Below are positions 14,795 to 22,348 of a stretch of DNA of 36,416 nt, in pieces; within the stretch, counting starts at the first letter, position 1; each line of letters begins with the position of its first letter. The notes under the pieces were generated by a model, which saw only the letters and a list, made by a program, of their open reading frames with translations, was not told the origin of the DNA and did not search any database. The stretch is taken from positions 1 to 36,416 of the IMG/VR virus record IMGVR_UViG_3300045131_001403. One strand, 5' to 3'. The translations under genes and the position numbers were made by a program. The stretch is from a virus.

Positions 14795-14967
14795 TCACTG
14801 AAATCCGTGGCAGATTTGAGTCAACGGGCGGGAATTGGATGGTTCAATTTGATGATTGCAAAATTGCAATCCAAACATCGTCAAAGCCAATTGACATTGC
14901 AGATGCCGAAGAGCTTGCAAACGTCATAATTTCAATCGCAAAACAACAGAAGGAAGCAACGAAATGA
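14791..14967 (+). CDS. small protein, unknown function
   Basis: A 58-residue protein whose ATG overlaps the previous stop (ATGA) and whose own TGA overlaps the next ATG. It has a short strand region (WMVQFDDCKIAIQTS) then a helix (DAEELANVIISIAKQQ), a layout common among tiny phage proteins. Confidence 0.58.
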   Translation: MITEIRGRFESTGGNWMVQFDDCKIAIQTSSKPIDIADAEELANVIISIAKQQKEATK

Positions 14968-15239
14968 GCCACCATACACCGGGTTCATGGAAAATATCGC
15001 CACTTTTCTATGGATATCTAATATGTAACAATAATCTAGGTCGAATCATAGCGGAGCTACAGCCGGACAGTGTTTCAAAAATTGAATGCGAAGCAAATGC
15101 AAAACTTATAGCAGCGGCTCCGGAAATGCTTGAACTCTTGCAAGAGCTGCTCGAATGGTGGGATTACGACCAGTCTTGGAGGCCGGCGGATGAGATGAAC
15201 TCAGTAAGGGAAATCCTCAAAAAAGTGAGTGAAGAATGA
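14964..15239 (+). CDS. conserved phage protein (HTPGxW ... ANAKLIAAAP family)
   Basis: A 91-residue protein with the family signature: HTPGSWK at the N-terminus and ANAKLIAAAPEMLELLQELLE in the middle. These proteins occur in phages of many hosts; their function is unknown. The second copy in this window (10346-10621, minus strand) is clearly divergent, so this is not a recent duplication. Overlaps both neighbours by four bases. Confidence 0.8.
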   Translation: MSHHTPGSWKISPLFYGYLICNNNLGRIIAELQPDSVSKIECEANAKLIAAAPEMLELLQELLEWWDYDQSWRPADEMNSVREILKKVSEE

Positions 15240-15427
15240 TCACCGAAAACATCAAAATCGTGCAAGAGTATGAAATAGAATATTCCAACGATGAAGGGCG
15301 TAAATCTGCTATTGATAAGGCAAAAAAAGGAGCTATCGACAGCACCGTTTGCCTTACAAGCGGATCAATAGCGAGGATTAGAAAAATTGGCGGACCAATG
15401 GAGATGAAGAATGAAAGCGTTAATTGA
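15236..15427 (+). CDS. small protein, unknown function
   Basis: A 63-residue protein overlapping its upstream neighbour by ATGA and its downstream neighbour by 17 bp. It is charged, with a short strand (IKIVQEYEIEYSN) and a Lys-rich helix. No motif recognised and only a weak ribosome site, so translation may depend on coupling. Confidence 0.5.
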   Translation: MITENIKIVQEYEIEYSNDEGRKSAIDKAKKGAIDSTVCLTSGSIARIRKIGGPMEMKNESVN

Positions 15428-15617
15428 AGTGACGAAAGTAATTGTTAACGAATCAACAATGTATCCTATTTGCCCTCAATGTGGACATCAAATAGAGCCG
15501 TGCGACATCCCAGACGATGACGAGTGGGTTGTCGAATGCGGCAACTGCGACTCAAGATACATAGCTAAAAAAGACACATCATACTCCACCGAACTGATTG
15601 AGGAGGTTCCGCAATGA
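15411..15617 (+). CDS. small zinc-ribbon protein
   Basis: A 68-residue protein with two cysteine pairs, CPQCGH near residue 21 and CGNCDSRY near residue 43, the classic zinc ribbon. Proteins of this kind often bind nucleic acid or polymerase. The GAGATGAAG upstream serves as ribosome site. Co-transcribed with the dUTPase, which overlaps by four bases. Confidence 0.65.
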   Translation: MKALIEVTKVIVNESTMYPICPQCGHQIEPCDIPDDDEWVVECGNCDSRYIAKKDTSYSTELIEEVPQ

Positions 15618-16036
15618 CTGAAGGAATTGATTTCAAGTTTTTGATGGAAAAAGGTTATGACGACCTAAAACCAACAAAAAAACATCGCTCCGATACAGGT
15701 TGGGACATCCGGGCAAAAACGGATGGATTTATCCACGGCGGATCGTTTGCAACAATAAAAACAGGTGTTTCCGTTGATTTGCCCAGTGGCTATGGAATGC
15801 AAGTCCGTGGGCGTAGCGGACTAGCTGCGAAAGGCGTATATGTTGCCATGGGCACGATTGACAATGGATACAAAGGAGAAATTGGTGTGAATGTTTTCAC
15901 GCTTAATCCACGGGGGTTTTCTTGGGATCGAGGAGATCGCATAGCGCAGCTCGTCCTCGAAAAAGTGCTTGATTATGAGGATGACGATGAATCAGAACGT
16001 GGTGAAAACGGATTCGGAAGCTCGGGAATCAAATAG
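15614..16036 (+). CDS. dut: dUTPase (trimeric family)
   Basis: A 140-residue deoxyuridine triphosphatase: dUTP to dUMP and pyrophosphate, keeping uracil out of DNA and supplying dUMP for thymidylate synthesis. All five family motifs are visible: DTGWDI (27-32), GRSGLA (66-71), GTIDNGYKGE (80-89), GDRIAQLV (107-114) and the C-terminal RGENGFGSSG (129-138) that closes over the active site. Length is normal for a complete trimer subunit. The start at ATG 15614 has GAGGAGG upstream. A ThyX-like gene follows in the same operon. Confidence 0.96.
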   Translation: MTEGIDFKFLMEKGYDDLKPTKKHRSDTGWDIRAKTDGFIHGGSFATIKTGVSVDLPSGYGMQVRGRSGLAAKGVYVAMGTIDNGYKGEIGVNVFTLNPRGFSWDRGDRIAQLVLEKVLDYEDDDESERGENGFGSSGIK

Positions 16037-16044
16037 GTGTGGAT

Positions 16045-16191
16045 ATGAATTGTTGCCTGTGCGGAAAATGTGATTGCGATGATGATTGTATTCCGGAATT
16101 GATGGAAGAGGATGAAAACAAAGTGCTCGACAAGATCGACGAAGAGCAAGACGCTGTCGAATTTGAACTCAAACAAGTGTGGGGAATATGA
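16045..16191 (+). CDS. very small Cys- and acid-rich protein
   Basis: A 48-residue protein too short for standard gene finders, with AGGTG before ATG 16045. The N-terminus is a dense cysteine cluster (CCLCGKCDCDDDC), probably metal-binding; the rest is acidic and helical. Its TGA overlaps the next ATG. Six cysteines in 13 residues is striking, but I know no family. Confidence 0.55.
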   Translation: MNCCLCGKCDCDDDCIPELMEEDENKVLDKIDEEQDAVEFELKQVWGI

Positions 16192-16346
16192 GCTACATCG
16201 AAAACCTTTCAACGGAACAACTAGCGGCCTATCTGCATTCATTGGCCGACCTTGAAAACAGCCTTCCGATTGGAGCCAATCAGATGATCAAAGAAGCCGC
16301 TAAACGACTCGAAAAACAAGCACAAATGGAGGACGACGGGAAATGA
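16188..16346 (+). CDS. very small helical protein
   Basis: A 52-residue protein between ATGA overlaps at both ends. Residues 5-48 look like two amphipathic helices (TEQLAAYLHSLADLEN, MIKEAAKRLEKQAQ). The arrangement resembles the products at 16343 and 16492, and the three may descend from one duplicated helical-hairpin gene. Confidence 0.55.
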   Translation: MSYIENLSTEQLAAYLHSLADLENSLPIGANQMIKEAAKRLEKQAQMEDDGK

Positions 16347-16495
16347 TTATTACGCCGATGCGTGAGATAACAAACGAGGAGCTGATAAAAAAACTGTGGA
16401 CGCTGTCACACGAGGTTATGTATCCGAGCCAAGCACAGCTAGTACTTGAGGCAATTAGACGTCTTGACAACAAACAGAAGGACGATGAAAAATGA
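16343..16495 (+). CDS. very small helical protein
   Basis: A 50-residue protein with GAGGACGACGG before ATG 16343, overlapping neighbours by four bases on both sides. It has two helices (NEELIKKLWTLSHEV, AQLVLEAIRRLDNKQ) with the same plan as its upstream neighbour. Unknown function. Confidence 0.55.
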   Translation: MIITPMREITNEELIKKLWTLSHEVMYPSQAQLVLEAIRRLDNKQKDDEK

Positions 16496-16683
16496 AAAAC
16501 AATTACATGGCATTTGCTGAAAGCCTCAGAAAAGAAGCAGAGGGAATTACAAATAATGCGTTGTCGGAACTGCTTGATATTGCAGCAAATAAAATCGAGG
16601 CGTTGGCTGAAAACAATCGAGAGCTTAGGCACCTAATCGACGAACAAAACTTGAAAAAACATTATGAGGTGAAACATACATGA
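16492..16683 (+). CDS. small helical protein
   Basis: A 63-residue protein with AAGGACGATG upstream of ATG 16492. It is almost entirely helical, with a C-terminal heptad-like stretch (IAANKIEALAENNRELRHL) suggesting a coiled coil. It completes the run of three small helical proteins and overlaps the ThyX-like gene by four bases. Confidence 0.58.
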   Translation: MKNNYMAFAESLRKEAEGITNNALSELLDIAANKIEALAENNRELRHLIDEQNLKKHYEVKHT

Positions 16684-17279
16684 GCGACAAAATGTGGATG
16701 ACAGTTCAAAAGATGGAAGAAGCGTTTTCAAGGTCTGCTTTTTATGGCCTTGGGTTGCCATACGGGAAGACATCAGAAACATCGTTCGATGAGTTTGATG
16801 CTAAAACAATGGAGAATGCAGCATCGATCTGCGCGCACAAAGGCAATGGTCATGAGTCTTTTACTGAAATTATGGGCATTACGTGGAACATCAACGCGCC
16901 ACGGTATTTCTGGCAAGAGTTCGACCGCTACAGAGTAGGAGTATCCAAAATTTCGGAATCTACGATGCACACTATCATGCGCAGGCCATTAACGCAGGAT
17001 AATTTTAACCGCAATATTCCGGATTCAATGTTGATAATTTTGAACGGCGAAATTCAATCAGGATGCGACATCGTCCAAGTAAAAAACATGCTTCCAGAAG
17101 GGTTTCTACAGCGTAGAGTTGTTTTTATGAACTATAGGGCAATGGCGCACATAATGCGCCAGCGAATGGATCACAGGCTTGATGAGTGGAAACTATTCAT
17201 CGCCTCGATATTGACACATTCGAACCATCGGAATCTGTTAATGCTAATGGTAAACCAGAAAGAGGCTAGCAATGATTGA
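16680..17279 (+). CDS. ThyX-like phage protein (divergent)
   Basis: A 199-residue protein with GAGGTG before ATG 16680. The segment APRYFWQEFDRYRVGVSKISESTMHT matches the layout of flavin-dependent thymidylate synthase ThyX around its RHR...S signature, but with RYR instead of RHR and shifted serines. ThyX makes dTMP from dUMP using FAD and methylene-THF. The dUTPase in the same operon would supply dUMP, which fits. Because the signature is changed, the enzyme could be a related non-ThyX enzyme or have lost activity. Confidence 0.5.
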   Translation: MSDKMWMTVQKMEEAFSRSAFYGLGLPYGKTSETSFDEFDAKTMENAASICAHKGNGHESFTEIMGITWNINAPRYFWQEFDRYRVGVSKISESTMHTIMRRPLTQDNFNRNIPDSMLIILNGEIQSGCDIVQVKNMLPEGFLQRRVVFMNYRAMAHIMRQRMDHRLDEWKLFIASILTHSNHRNLLMLMVNQKEASND

Positions 17280-17354
17280 TTAGGTTGTTCAGTTATTTAG
17301 TTGTATCTAAGATATGTGACTAACCCACCCCACCCCAATAGAGGATTTGTTCTA

Positions 17355-17576
17355 ATGAACACCAAAAAAGCGTTGAATAAGTTGTATAATAATGTTTGTA
17401 TGAAATGCATCCATGAGAGTGTGGACACTCCGTGTCCTCTCTATACATTGGTTTTTGAGAATGATAATGCCGGAATTTCTTCCACAGGACTGGATGATTT
17501 GTTCGCAATTTCGGATTGTTGGTGTGAAAGTACAGAAATTTGTGATATGTTCATTAAAAAGGATATTGACTTATGA
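17355..17576 (+). CDS. small Cys-rich protein, unknown function
   Basis: A 73-residue protein. ATG 17355 has GAGGA 9 bases upstream; an upstream ATG at 17301 lacks a ribosome site and lies in a low-complexity stretch. It contains CMKC near residue 15, a CP and a C-terminal CWC...C, enough cysteines for a metal site. It follows a 75-base gap after the ThyX-like gene, where the ATGA-coupled block ends. Confidence 0.58.
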   Translation: MNTKKALNKLYNNVCMKCIHESVDTPCPLYTLVFENDNAGISSTGLDDLFAISDCWCESTEICDMFIKKDIDL

Positions 17577-17854
17577 TAAACATCGAATACAAAGAAGATG
17601 GACACAGTGAAAACTATGAGACAAAAAAAACAGGGATATATAAAACCGTCCTTATATGTGATTGTTGCAAACACTCCCAAGAAGGGAGACAGAATATGTG
17701 GTGGCATTTAGATCGATATTTTGGTATAACAGGGCTTTTTTGTAGCATATGCTATGCTAAAGTATCCCATAATAGCTTTGGAGAACCTAAACACCCAAAA
17801 ATATATGAAGACATACTTCAAAGATTCGAATATGATGATGACACTTCGAAATAA
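17573..17854 (+). CDS. small zinc-finger-like protein
   Basis: A 93-residue protein overlapping the upstream gene by ATGA. It has CDCCKH near residue 29 and CSICYAK near residue 57, separated by an aromatic stretch (WWHLDRYFGITGLF). The spacing fits a treble-clef or zinc-ribbon fold. Acidic C-terminus. Family not recognised. Confidence 0.62.
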   Translation: MINIEYKEDGHSENYETKKTGIYKTVLICDCCKHSQEGRQNMWWHLDRYFGITGLFCSICYAKVSHNSFGEPKHPKIYEDILQRFEYDDDTSK

Positions 17855-17862
17855 GGGTTTCT

Positions 17863-18600
17863 ATGAAAAAACATGTTAAATGGGTTTCTGAAGATGGTCG
17901 TGTGGAACTTTATTGTGGGGACGCATTCGATATTCTACATGGAATGCGATCAAATTGCATTGATGCCATTGTCACTGATCCTCCATATATGCTGGAAGGA
18001 CATATGCTACGACCAAAGGATAAGCAGCTTGCCTGCGACAGTCTAAAAGGAGCTTGGAATGAGAATGATCCTAGGGACACATATATTCACTTCAAGAGAA
18101 TCTGCAAGGAATCATGCAATCTAGCGGTGTTCCATGACAGGAAATCGGAACCTCCCATTCCTCATTTTGAGGGATGGAACAATCACTATCTAGTGAAAAG
18201 TCAATTCTCTCCAAGATTCCGTGCTGGATTCTGTTCCGCAGTGGAAGTTTGCACAATCTATAAAAGGCCTAAGGTGAAATTGAAATGGTATGGAGCATCC
18301 AATGTTAAAATTCCAAACTATACTGTCTGCGGCGTGGACAAAGCCACTAAGCATCCAGCGGAGAAGCCCATTACCCTCATCAACAAACTAATCACATGTC
18401 TGACTGCCAAGGATGATGTGGTGCTAGACCCATTTATGGGGAGTGGAACCACAGGGGTCTCATGCGTGAGTCATGGAAGGAAGTTCATAGGAGTGGAGCT
18501 TGATCCAAAGTTTTTCGAGATGGCGAAGGAGAGGATCATCAGTTCAGGAGCCATAGGGGAGGGCAATTCTTGTGGACAACCCATTATCTTCGGAGTGTGA
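17863..18600 (+). CDS. DNA methyltransferase, beta class (adenine-N6 or cytosine-N4)
   Basis: A 245-residue SAM-dependent methyltransferase. The catalytic TDPPY motif is at residues 38-42 and the SAM-binding DPFMGSGTTG at 189-198; this order, catalytic motif first, defines the beta class. DPPY indicates amino-group methylation (N6-adenine or N4-cytosine). No restriction partner is nearby, so it probably protects phage DNA from host restriction or marks DNA for control. The target-recognition region between the motifs is short. AAGGG precedes ATG 17863; the gene overlaps the helicase loader by 29 bp. Confidence 0.92.
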   Translation: MKKHVKWVSEDGRVELYCGDAFDILHGMRSNCIDAIVTDPPYMLEGHMLRPKDKQLACDSLKGAWNENDPRDTYIHFKRICKESCNLAVFHDRKSEPPIPHFEGWNNHYLVKSQFSPRFRAGFCSAVEVCTIYKRPKVKLKWYGASNVKIPNYTVCGVDKATKHPAEKPITLINKLITCLTAKDDVVLDPFMGSGTTGVSCVSHGRKFIGVELDPKFFEMAKERIISSGAIGEGNSCGQPIIFGV

Positions 18601-19198
18601 AGAGATTCCCACATGTCCAATATGCGGAGTGAATCCCTGCATCTGGGACAAAATTTTGGATGATTGGGCTTATTGTCTGAAATGTCAAACATCCGTCACC
18701 GCCAATAGACATGGTTTGATAGATGATAGTGTGCTTTCATCCGTAGGAATTCCAAGCAGATATTTCTCCGCCGATCTATCCGATTTCAGTTTGGAGGATA
18801 TGGGAGGAATAAAAATAGACAAGGGCGTTTTAGTGACCGGGAAAGTGGGTGCTGGGAAGACTCATCTGCTATGTGCCCTGTGCAAGCATATGCTATCGAT
18901 AGGAAAAGGGGTTCTTTTCATCCCCTGCACAGCTTTGATGTCCACTTTGAAGGAAAGTGGATTCAAAGGAGGAGAGGAGTATGTGGACAGGATAATCAAA
19001 GTGGAGTGTCTTTTCCTTGATGACTTCGGAACACAGGGTAATTCAGAGTGGGTGTATGGAATCTTCTATAGGATCATAAATGAGAGATATAATAGAAATT
19101 CATACACAGGATTCTCAATCAACGGCAATTTGAAGGATGTGTGCGATGACAGGATACGTAGACGCATAACAGAGATGACAAGGAGATTCACTCTATGA
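18572..19198 (+). CDS. DnaC-like helicase loader (AAA+ ATPase)
   Basis: A 208-residue loader expected to place the DnaB-like helicase (gene at 19392) onto DNA. The N-terminus has CPICGVNPC and CLKC, a small zinc-binding domain. The AAA+ part has Walker A GKVGAGKTH (about residues 90-98), Walker B CLFLDDFG and a C-terminal RIRRRITEM arginine-finger region as in DnaC/DnaI. The GTG start at 18572 has AGGGGAGGG 8 bases upstream. Confidence 0.88.
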   Translation: MDNPLSSECEEIPTCPICGVNPCIWDKILDDWAYCLKCQTSVTANRHGLIDDSVLSSVGIPSRYFSADLSDFSLEDMGGIKIDKGVLVTGKVGAGKTHLLCALCKHMLSIGKGVLFIPCTALMSTLKESGFKGGEEYVDRIIKVECLFLDDFGTQGNSEWVYGIFYRIINERYNRNSYTGFSINGNLKDVCDDRIRRRITEMTRRFTL

Positions 19199-19395
19199 GT
19201 AGAAAGAAGAAGTGCCTATATTCCGTTTCAGTTATTTATCTTTTGGCTGAACACAGTTACATGAGATATCACTATATAGGATATTTTCAGTGTTCCAATG
19301 TGGATGAATTATTGAAGTTGACGGAAGCTGATATCTCACGCAGCCACGGAAAGCATATTGTGGAAAGCGCATTAACACTAAAGGTTGATATATGA
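19195..19395 (+). CDS. small protein, unknown function
   Basis: A 66-residue protein overlapping both the loader and the helicase genes by four bases (ATGA). It has a basic N-terminus (MSRKKK) then alternating hydrophobic/aromatic residues (SVSVIYLLAEHSYMRYHYI). Its position between loader and helicase suggests a role in their interaction, but nothing else supports this. Confidence 0.58.
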   Translation: MSRKKKCLYSVSVIYLLAEHSYMRYHYIGYFQCSNVDELLKLTEADISRSHGKHIVESALTLKVDI

Positions 19396-20975
19396 AAGTT
19401 AGTTCCGACAAGGATCAGGTGCTGACTGGAATTCTATCCGCCTGCGTATGGTCGAAGGAATTCCTAGCTAAATTCACACGAGCGCATAAGAAATCGGAGT
19501 ACTTCACCATAGGAGCCACTGGCACAGTCATTCAATGGTGCCTCGCATACTACAAGGATTATAAAGAAGCTCCAAAATATCATTTGCAGGATATCTATGA
19601 GAAGGAACTTCGAAAAGGCGCTATAGACAAGGGTGAGATGGAGATGGTGGAGACTGTCATAGCGGTGGCTATGATAGATCAAGAGGACAGGAACACCAAA
19701 TTCCTTTTGGATGAAGTTTCCAAGTTGACTTCCATCTATGATATGAACGCGTTGAAGGACGAGTTGGAATATGCCATAGAGCGGGAGGATTTCAAGAAGG
19801 TGGAGGCTCTATTAGAGCAGAAGCGCAAAATAAACGAAGTGCAGACCTCTAAGAGCGTTGATCCGTTCAAGGACGACTACGCTATAGAGTGCGTCTTCTC
19901 GCAGTCCCAAGAGCCTCTATTCCACGTTAAAGGGGCTTTGGGAAATCTAATCAACAATCACTTGAAACGGGATTCCCTTATAGCTATTCTCGCCCCTGAA
20001 AAGAGGGGTAAAAGCCAATTGATGATGGAATTGGCTATGAGAGCCACAATGTCCCGCTGCAATGTCGCCATGTTTCAGGTGGGTGATTTGTCCGACTATC
20101 AATTCTTCCGTAGGATGTGGAGTTGGATGATAGGCAAGACGGCGGATGAGTGGAGGGTGGGAAAAGAAATTCAAATTCCTGAAATGGACTGTCTCCTCAA
20201 TCAGAACAATACCTGCATACGTGCTGGAAGAGTCTCATGCGGACAATCTATTTTAGATGCCACAGGAAAACAAATTTCGGAACTTCCGGAAGGTTATGTC
20301 GCGTGCAAACGTTGCCACATGCGTGATTTGAGTTTCAAAGGAGCCGTCACCATGATTCCATCTGTTTTGGACAGTATGATCACGGAGGAGGACTGCATCC
20401 GATGGAGGAAAGTATTTCAATATAGAACGAAAGGCAGACGTTTCAAGGTGTCCACTCATTCAAACTCCACTGTGAATGTGGCTGATTTGAATAACATACT
20501 TCTCAAATGGAAGTATGAGGAGCAGTATGAACCGGATGTGATCGTCATTGATTATGCGGATATTTTAGCTCCTGAGGATTCCAAGAAGGATCAAAGAACC
20601 ATACAAGATGAACGATGGAGGGCACTGAGAAGACTTTCACAGGATTTCAATTGTCTTGTGATTACCGCCACTCAAGCGGGTAGAAGCACATACACTTCAG
20701 ATGTCGTGTCGGCATCTGATGTGAGTGAGGATAAAAGAAAGAATGCCCACTTGACTGGAATGCTAGGACTACATCAAGTCCCAGAGGAGAAATCCCATGG
20801 GGTGATCAGAGTTGGGTGGCTTATGCTCCGTGAAGGAGACTTTAACGAAAGCGAGCAAGCTGTGGTGTTACAGGATTTATCAAGAGGACAGGTGCATTTG
20901 GACTCATATCTAATTAACTACGAGGGAAAACCTCTATTTCGTTACTCTAAGACTATAACGGAGGATTCAGAGTGA
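19392..20975 (+). CDS. DnaB-like replicative helicase
   Basis: A 527-residue hexameric fork helicase. The N-terminal domain (1-150) is helical. The RecA-fold core has Walker A APEKRGKSQ (201-209, with Ala at the usual first Gly), Walker B VIVIDYAD (383-390) and TATQAGR as motif H3. A Cys-rich insertion between them (Cys 267, 275, 283, 305, 308) looks like an added zinc-binding module that standard DnaB lacks. It is larger than most DnaB proteins (about 450-470) because of this insert. Start by ATGA coupling. Partners: loader just upstream, primase at 8256. Confidence 0.87.
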   Translation: MKVSSDKDQVLTGILSACVWSKEFLAKFTRAHKKSEYFTIGATGTVIQWCLAYYKDYKEAPKYHLQDIYEKELRKGAIDKGEMEMVETVIAVAMIDQEDRNTKFLLDEVSKLTSIYDMNALKDELEYAIEREDFKKVEALLEQKRKINEVQTSKSVDPFKDDYAIECVFSQSQEPLFHVKGALGNLINNHLKRDSLIAILAPEKRGKSQLMMELAMRATMSRCNVAMFQVGDLSDYQFFRRMWSWMIGKTADEWRVGKEIQIPEMDCLLNQNNTCIRAGRVSCGQSILDATGKQISELPEGYVACKRCHMRDLSFKGAVTMIPSVLDSMITEEDCIRWRKVFQYRTKGRRFKVSTHSNSTVNVADLNNILLKWKYEEQYEPDVIVIDYADILAPEDSKKDQRTIQDERWRALRRLSQDFNCLVITATQAGRSTYTSDVVSASDVSEDKRKNAHLTGMLGLHQVPEEKSHGVIRVGWLMLREGDFNESEQAVVLQDLSRGQVHLDSYLINYEGKPLFRYSKTITEDSE

Positions 20976-20999
20976 TTTTTGTCTATTTATTCCTGTTTT

Positions 21000-21017
21000 A
21001 GCTATTGACAGATAGCT
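21000..21017. repeat. 6-bp inverted repeat spanning the -35 of the clamp promoter
   Basis: AGCTAT, TGACAG, ATAGCT: the -35 hexamer TTGACA (21005-21010) lies inside the repeat. The promoter at 26083 has the same spacer TGACAG with different but again complementary arms (CCCTAT/ATAGGG). Confidence 0.75.
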
Positions 21018-21033
21018 GTTTCAGTGTTATAAT
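21005..21033 (+). promoter_or_regulatory. consensus sigma-70/sigma-A promoter for the sliding clamp
   Basis: TTGACA (21005-21010), 17 bases, TATAAT (21028-21033). Transcription would start near 21040, leaving a leader of about 105 bases before ATG 21145. The leader holds a small in-frame GTG open frame (21078-21140, 20 codons) ending 4 bases before the clamp start. Confidence 0.93.
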
Positions 21034-21144
21034 TGTGTAGTTGAGAATAAAAAGGTTATTTAAGAAAGAAAAAACATGTGAAAGGAGTTAAGGTTTTTTC
21101 TTCCACGGTAGGAACAAACAATAAAATCATTGGGGTATGATCGT

Positions 21145-22290
21145 ATGCAAATCGAAAAGAAGACACTACTAGACAATCTCACTAAAATCACCTCAGCTAT
21201 CAAGGGGGCTCTGCTTTTGAGTCCCACCCATATTTATTCCGTGAATGGAGTGGAGGGCGTCGCATCCTTTCGGTTGGATATCGGTGTCGAAGGTGTAATC
21301 AAAATCGATGGTTCGAAACTTCTTTCCATCCTAAAGAAAATGCCGGATGACACTATTGATGTCTCCTACAATAAAGAAAAAGGAGAGGTTCTTGTCAAGA
21401 AAGGGAAATCCCGTTATGGATTTAAGATCATTGAAGGCACATACACCATTCCAAATAGTGAAAACAACACCAAACTGAAGGAATTCGACAAGGACTCCTT
21501 CGCTTTGGCAGTTGGAATGACTTCTTCAATCATGGTGAAGAAATTCACTTCGGCATTCACACCATTCGTTCACTACAATGGTAAATGCAAACGTCTTGAA
21601 GCTACTGATAGGCGGAAACTGCTTCTGTACAATGTGGATTTAGGAGATGAGAACTTTCTTGTTTCCGATGTGGTGTTCAATTCTTCATTGAAGACCAAGC
21701 CCGACACCATTGGCGTAAGTTCCAAATGGGTCACTTTATCCGATGGAGTAGTGACCACCATGATTATGAACTGCGCCTCTTCGAACACATATCCGGACTT
21801 CACTCCATTCATTGAGAAAATGGAACTTGAAAGCAAGTCCAAAGTGGTGTTTCCTCCCAACTTGGAGGAGATGCTTTCACGAGTCGGCGCATTTGGTTTG
21901 GATTTGAATTCCTACTTCGAATTCAAAATTGAAGATGGAGTGATGTCCTTGTCCGGAAACAGTGAATCAGCTTGGTTCGAGGATAAGGAGGATGTCGGAA
22001 ACAGTGAGGATGTATGCTTCAAGGTGAATAGCGTCATTCTATCCAATGCTCTTTATCTTGGTGGTACAGCCGAGAAGTTCGAGAATAAAATCACGATCAA
22101 GGGCACTGATTGGATTTACATGACATCGCTTGCTGAAACTGAAACAAAGAATGAGAGGACGGAGATTAAAGTTCCTCCTCCGGATGTGGAAACTCCAGTG
22201 ATAGAGGTGGTGGATGAGACAACGGATGTTCCGTTTGATGCGGATGAGACAAGTGTTCCAGAGGTGGAAGAGTCAGATGAGTGGAATTGA
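21145..22290 (+). CDS. DNA polymerase sliding clamp (beta-like)
   Basis: A 381-residue ring-forming processivity factor with DnaN-type features: MQIEKKTLLDNLTKI at the N-terminus, ATDRRKLLLYNVDL in the middle and several DGVMSLSG-type strands. It would tether the family A polymerase. ATG 21145 has GGGGT 8 bases upstream; a TTG at 21130 is also open. The last 40 residues are an acidic Pro/Val-rich tail ending EESDEWN, unlike cellular clamps; a similar tip (TDEEWND) ends the SSB at 27858. It has its own promoter and its own terminator, so it can be made at a separate, high level. Confidence 0.88.
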   Translation: MQIEKKTLLDNLTKITSAIKGALLLSPTHIYSVNGVEGVASFRLDIGVEGVIKIDGSKLLSILKKMPDDTIDVSYNKEKGEVLVKKGKSRYGFKIIEGTYTIPNSENNTKLKEFDKDSFALAVGMTSSIMVKKFTSAFTPFVHYNGKCKRLEATDRRKLLLYNVDLGDENFLVSDVVFNSSLKTKPDTIGVSSKWVTLSDGVVTTMIMNCASSNTYPDFTPFIEKMELESKSKVVFPPNLEEMLSRVGAFGLDLNSYFEFKIEDGVMSLSGNSESAWFEDKEDVGNSEDVCFKVNSVILSNALYLGGTAEKFENKITIKGTDWIYMTSLAETETKNERTEIKVPPPDVETPVIEVVDETTDVPFDADETSVPEVEESDEWN

Positions 22291-22309
22291 AAAGTAAAAT
22301 TTAATGACA

Positions 22310-22333
22310 GGCTCCTTCGGGAGCCTTCCTTTT
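22310..22333 (+). terminator. intrinsic terminator with UUCG tetraloop
   Basis: GGCTCC (22310-22315), TTCG, GGAGCC (22320-22325), then TTCCTTTT. A strong short terminator 19 bases after the clamp stop. It ends the clamp transcript; the exonuclease and polymerase genes just downstream have no visible promoter, so they must rely on readthrough or an unrecognised start. Confidence 0.9.
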
Positions 22334-22348
22334 ATAAAAGGTGGAGCA

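Noticed and set aside
22304-22348. Upstream extension of the exonuclease gene
   Set aside because: The stretch encodes the clamp terminator; ATG 22349 has a good ribosome site.
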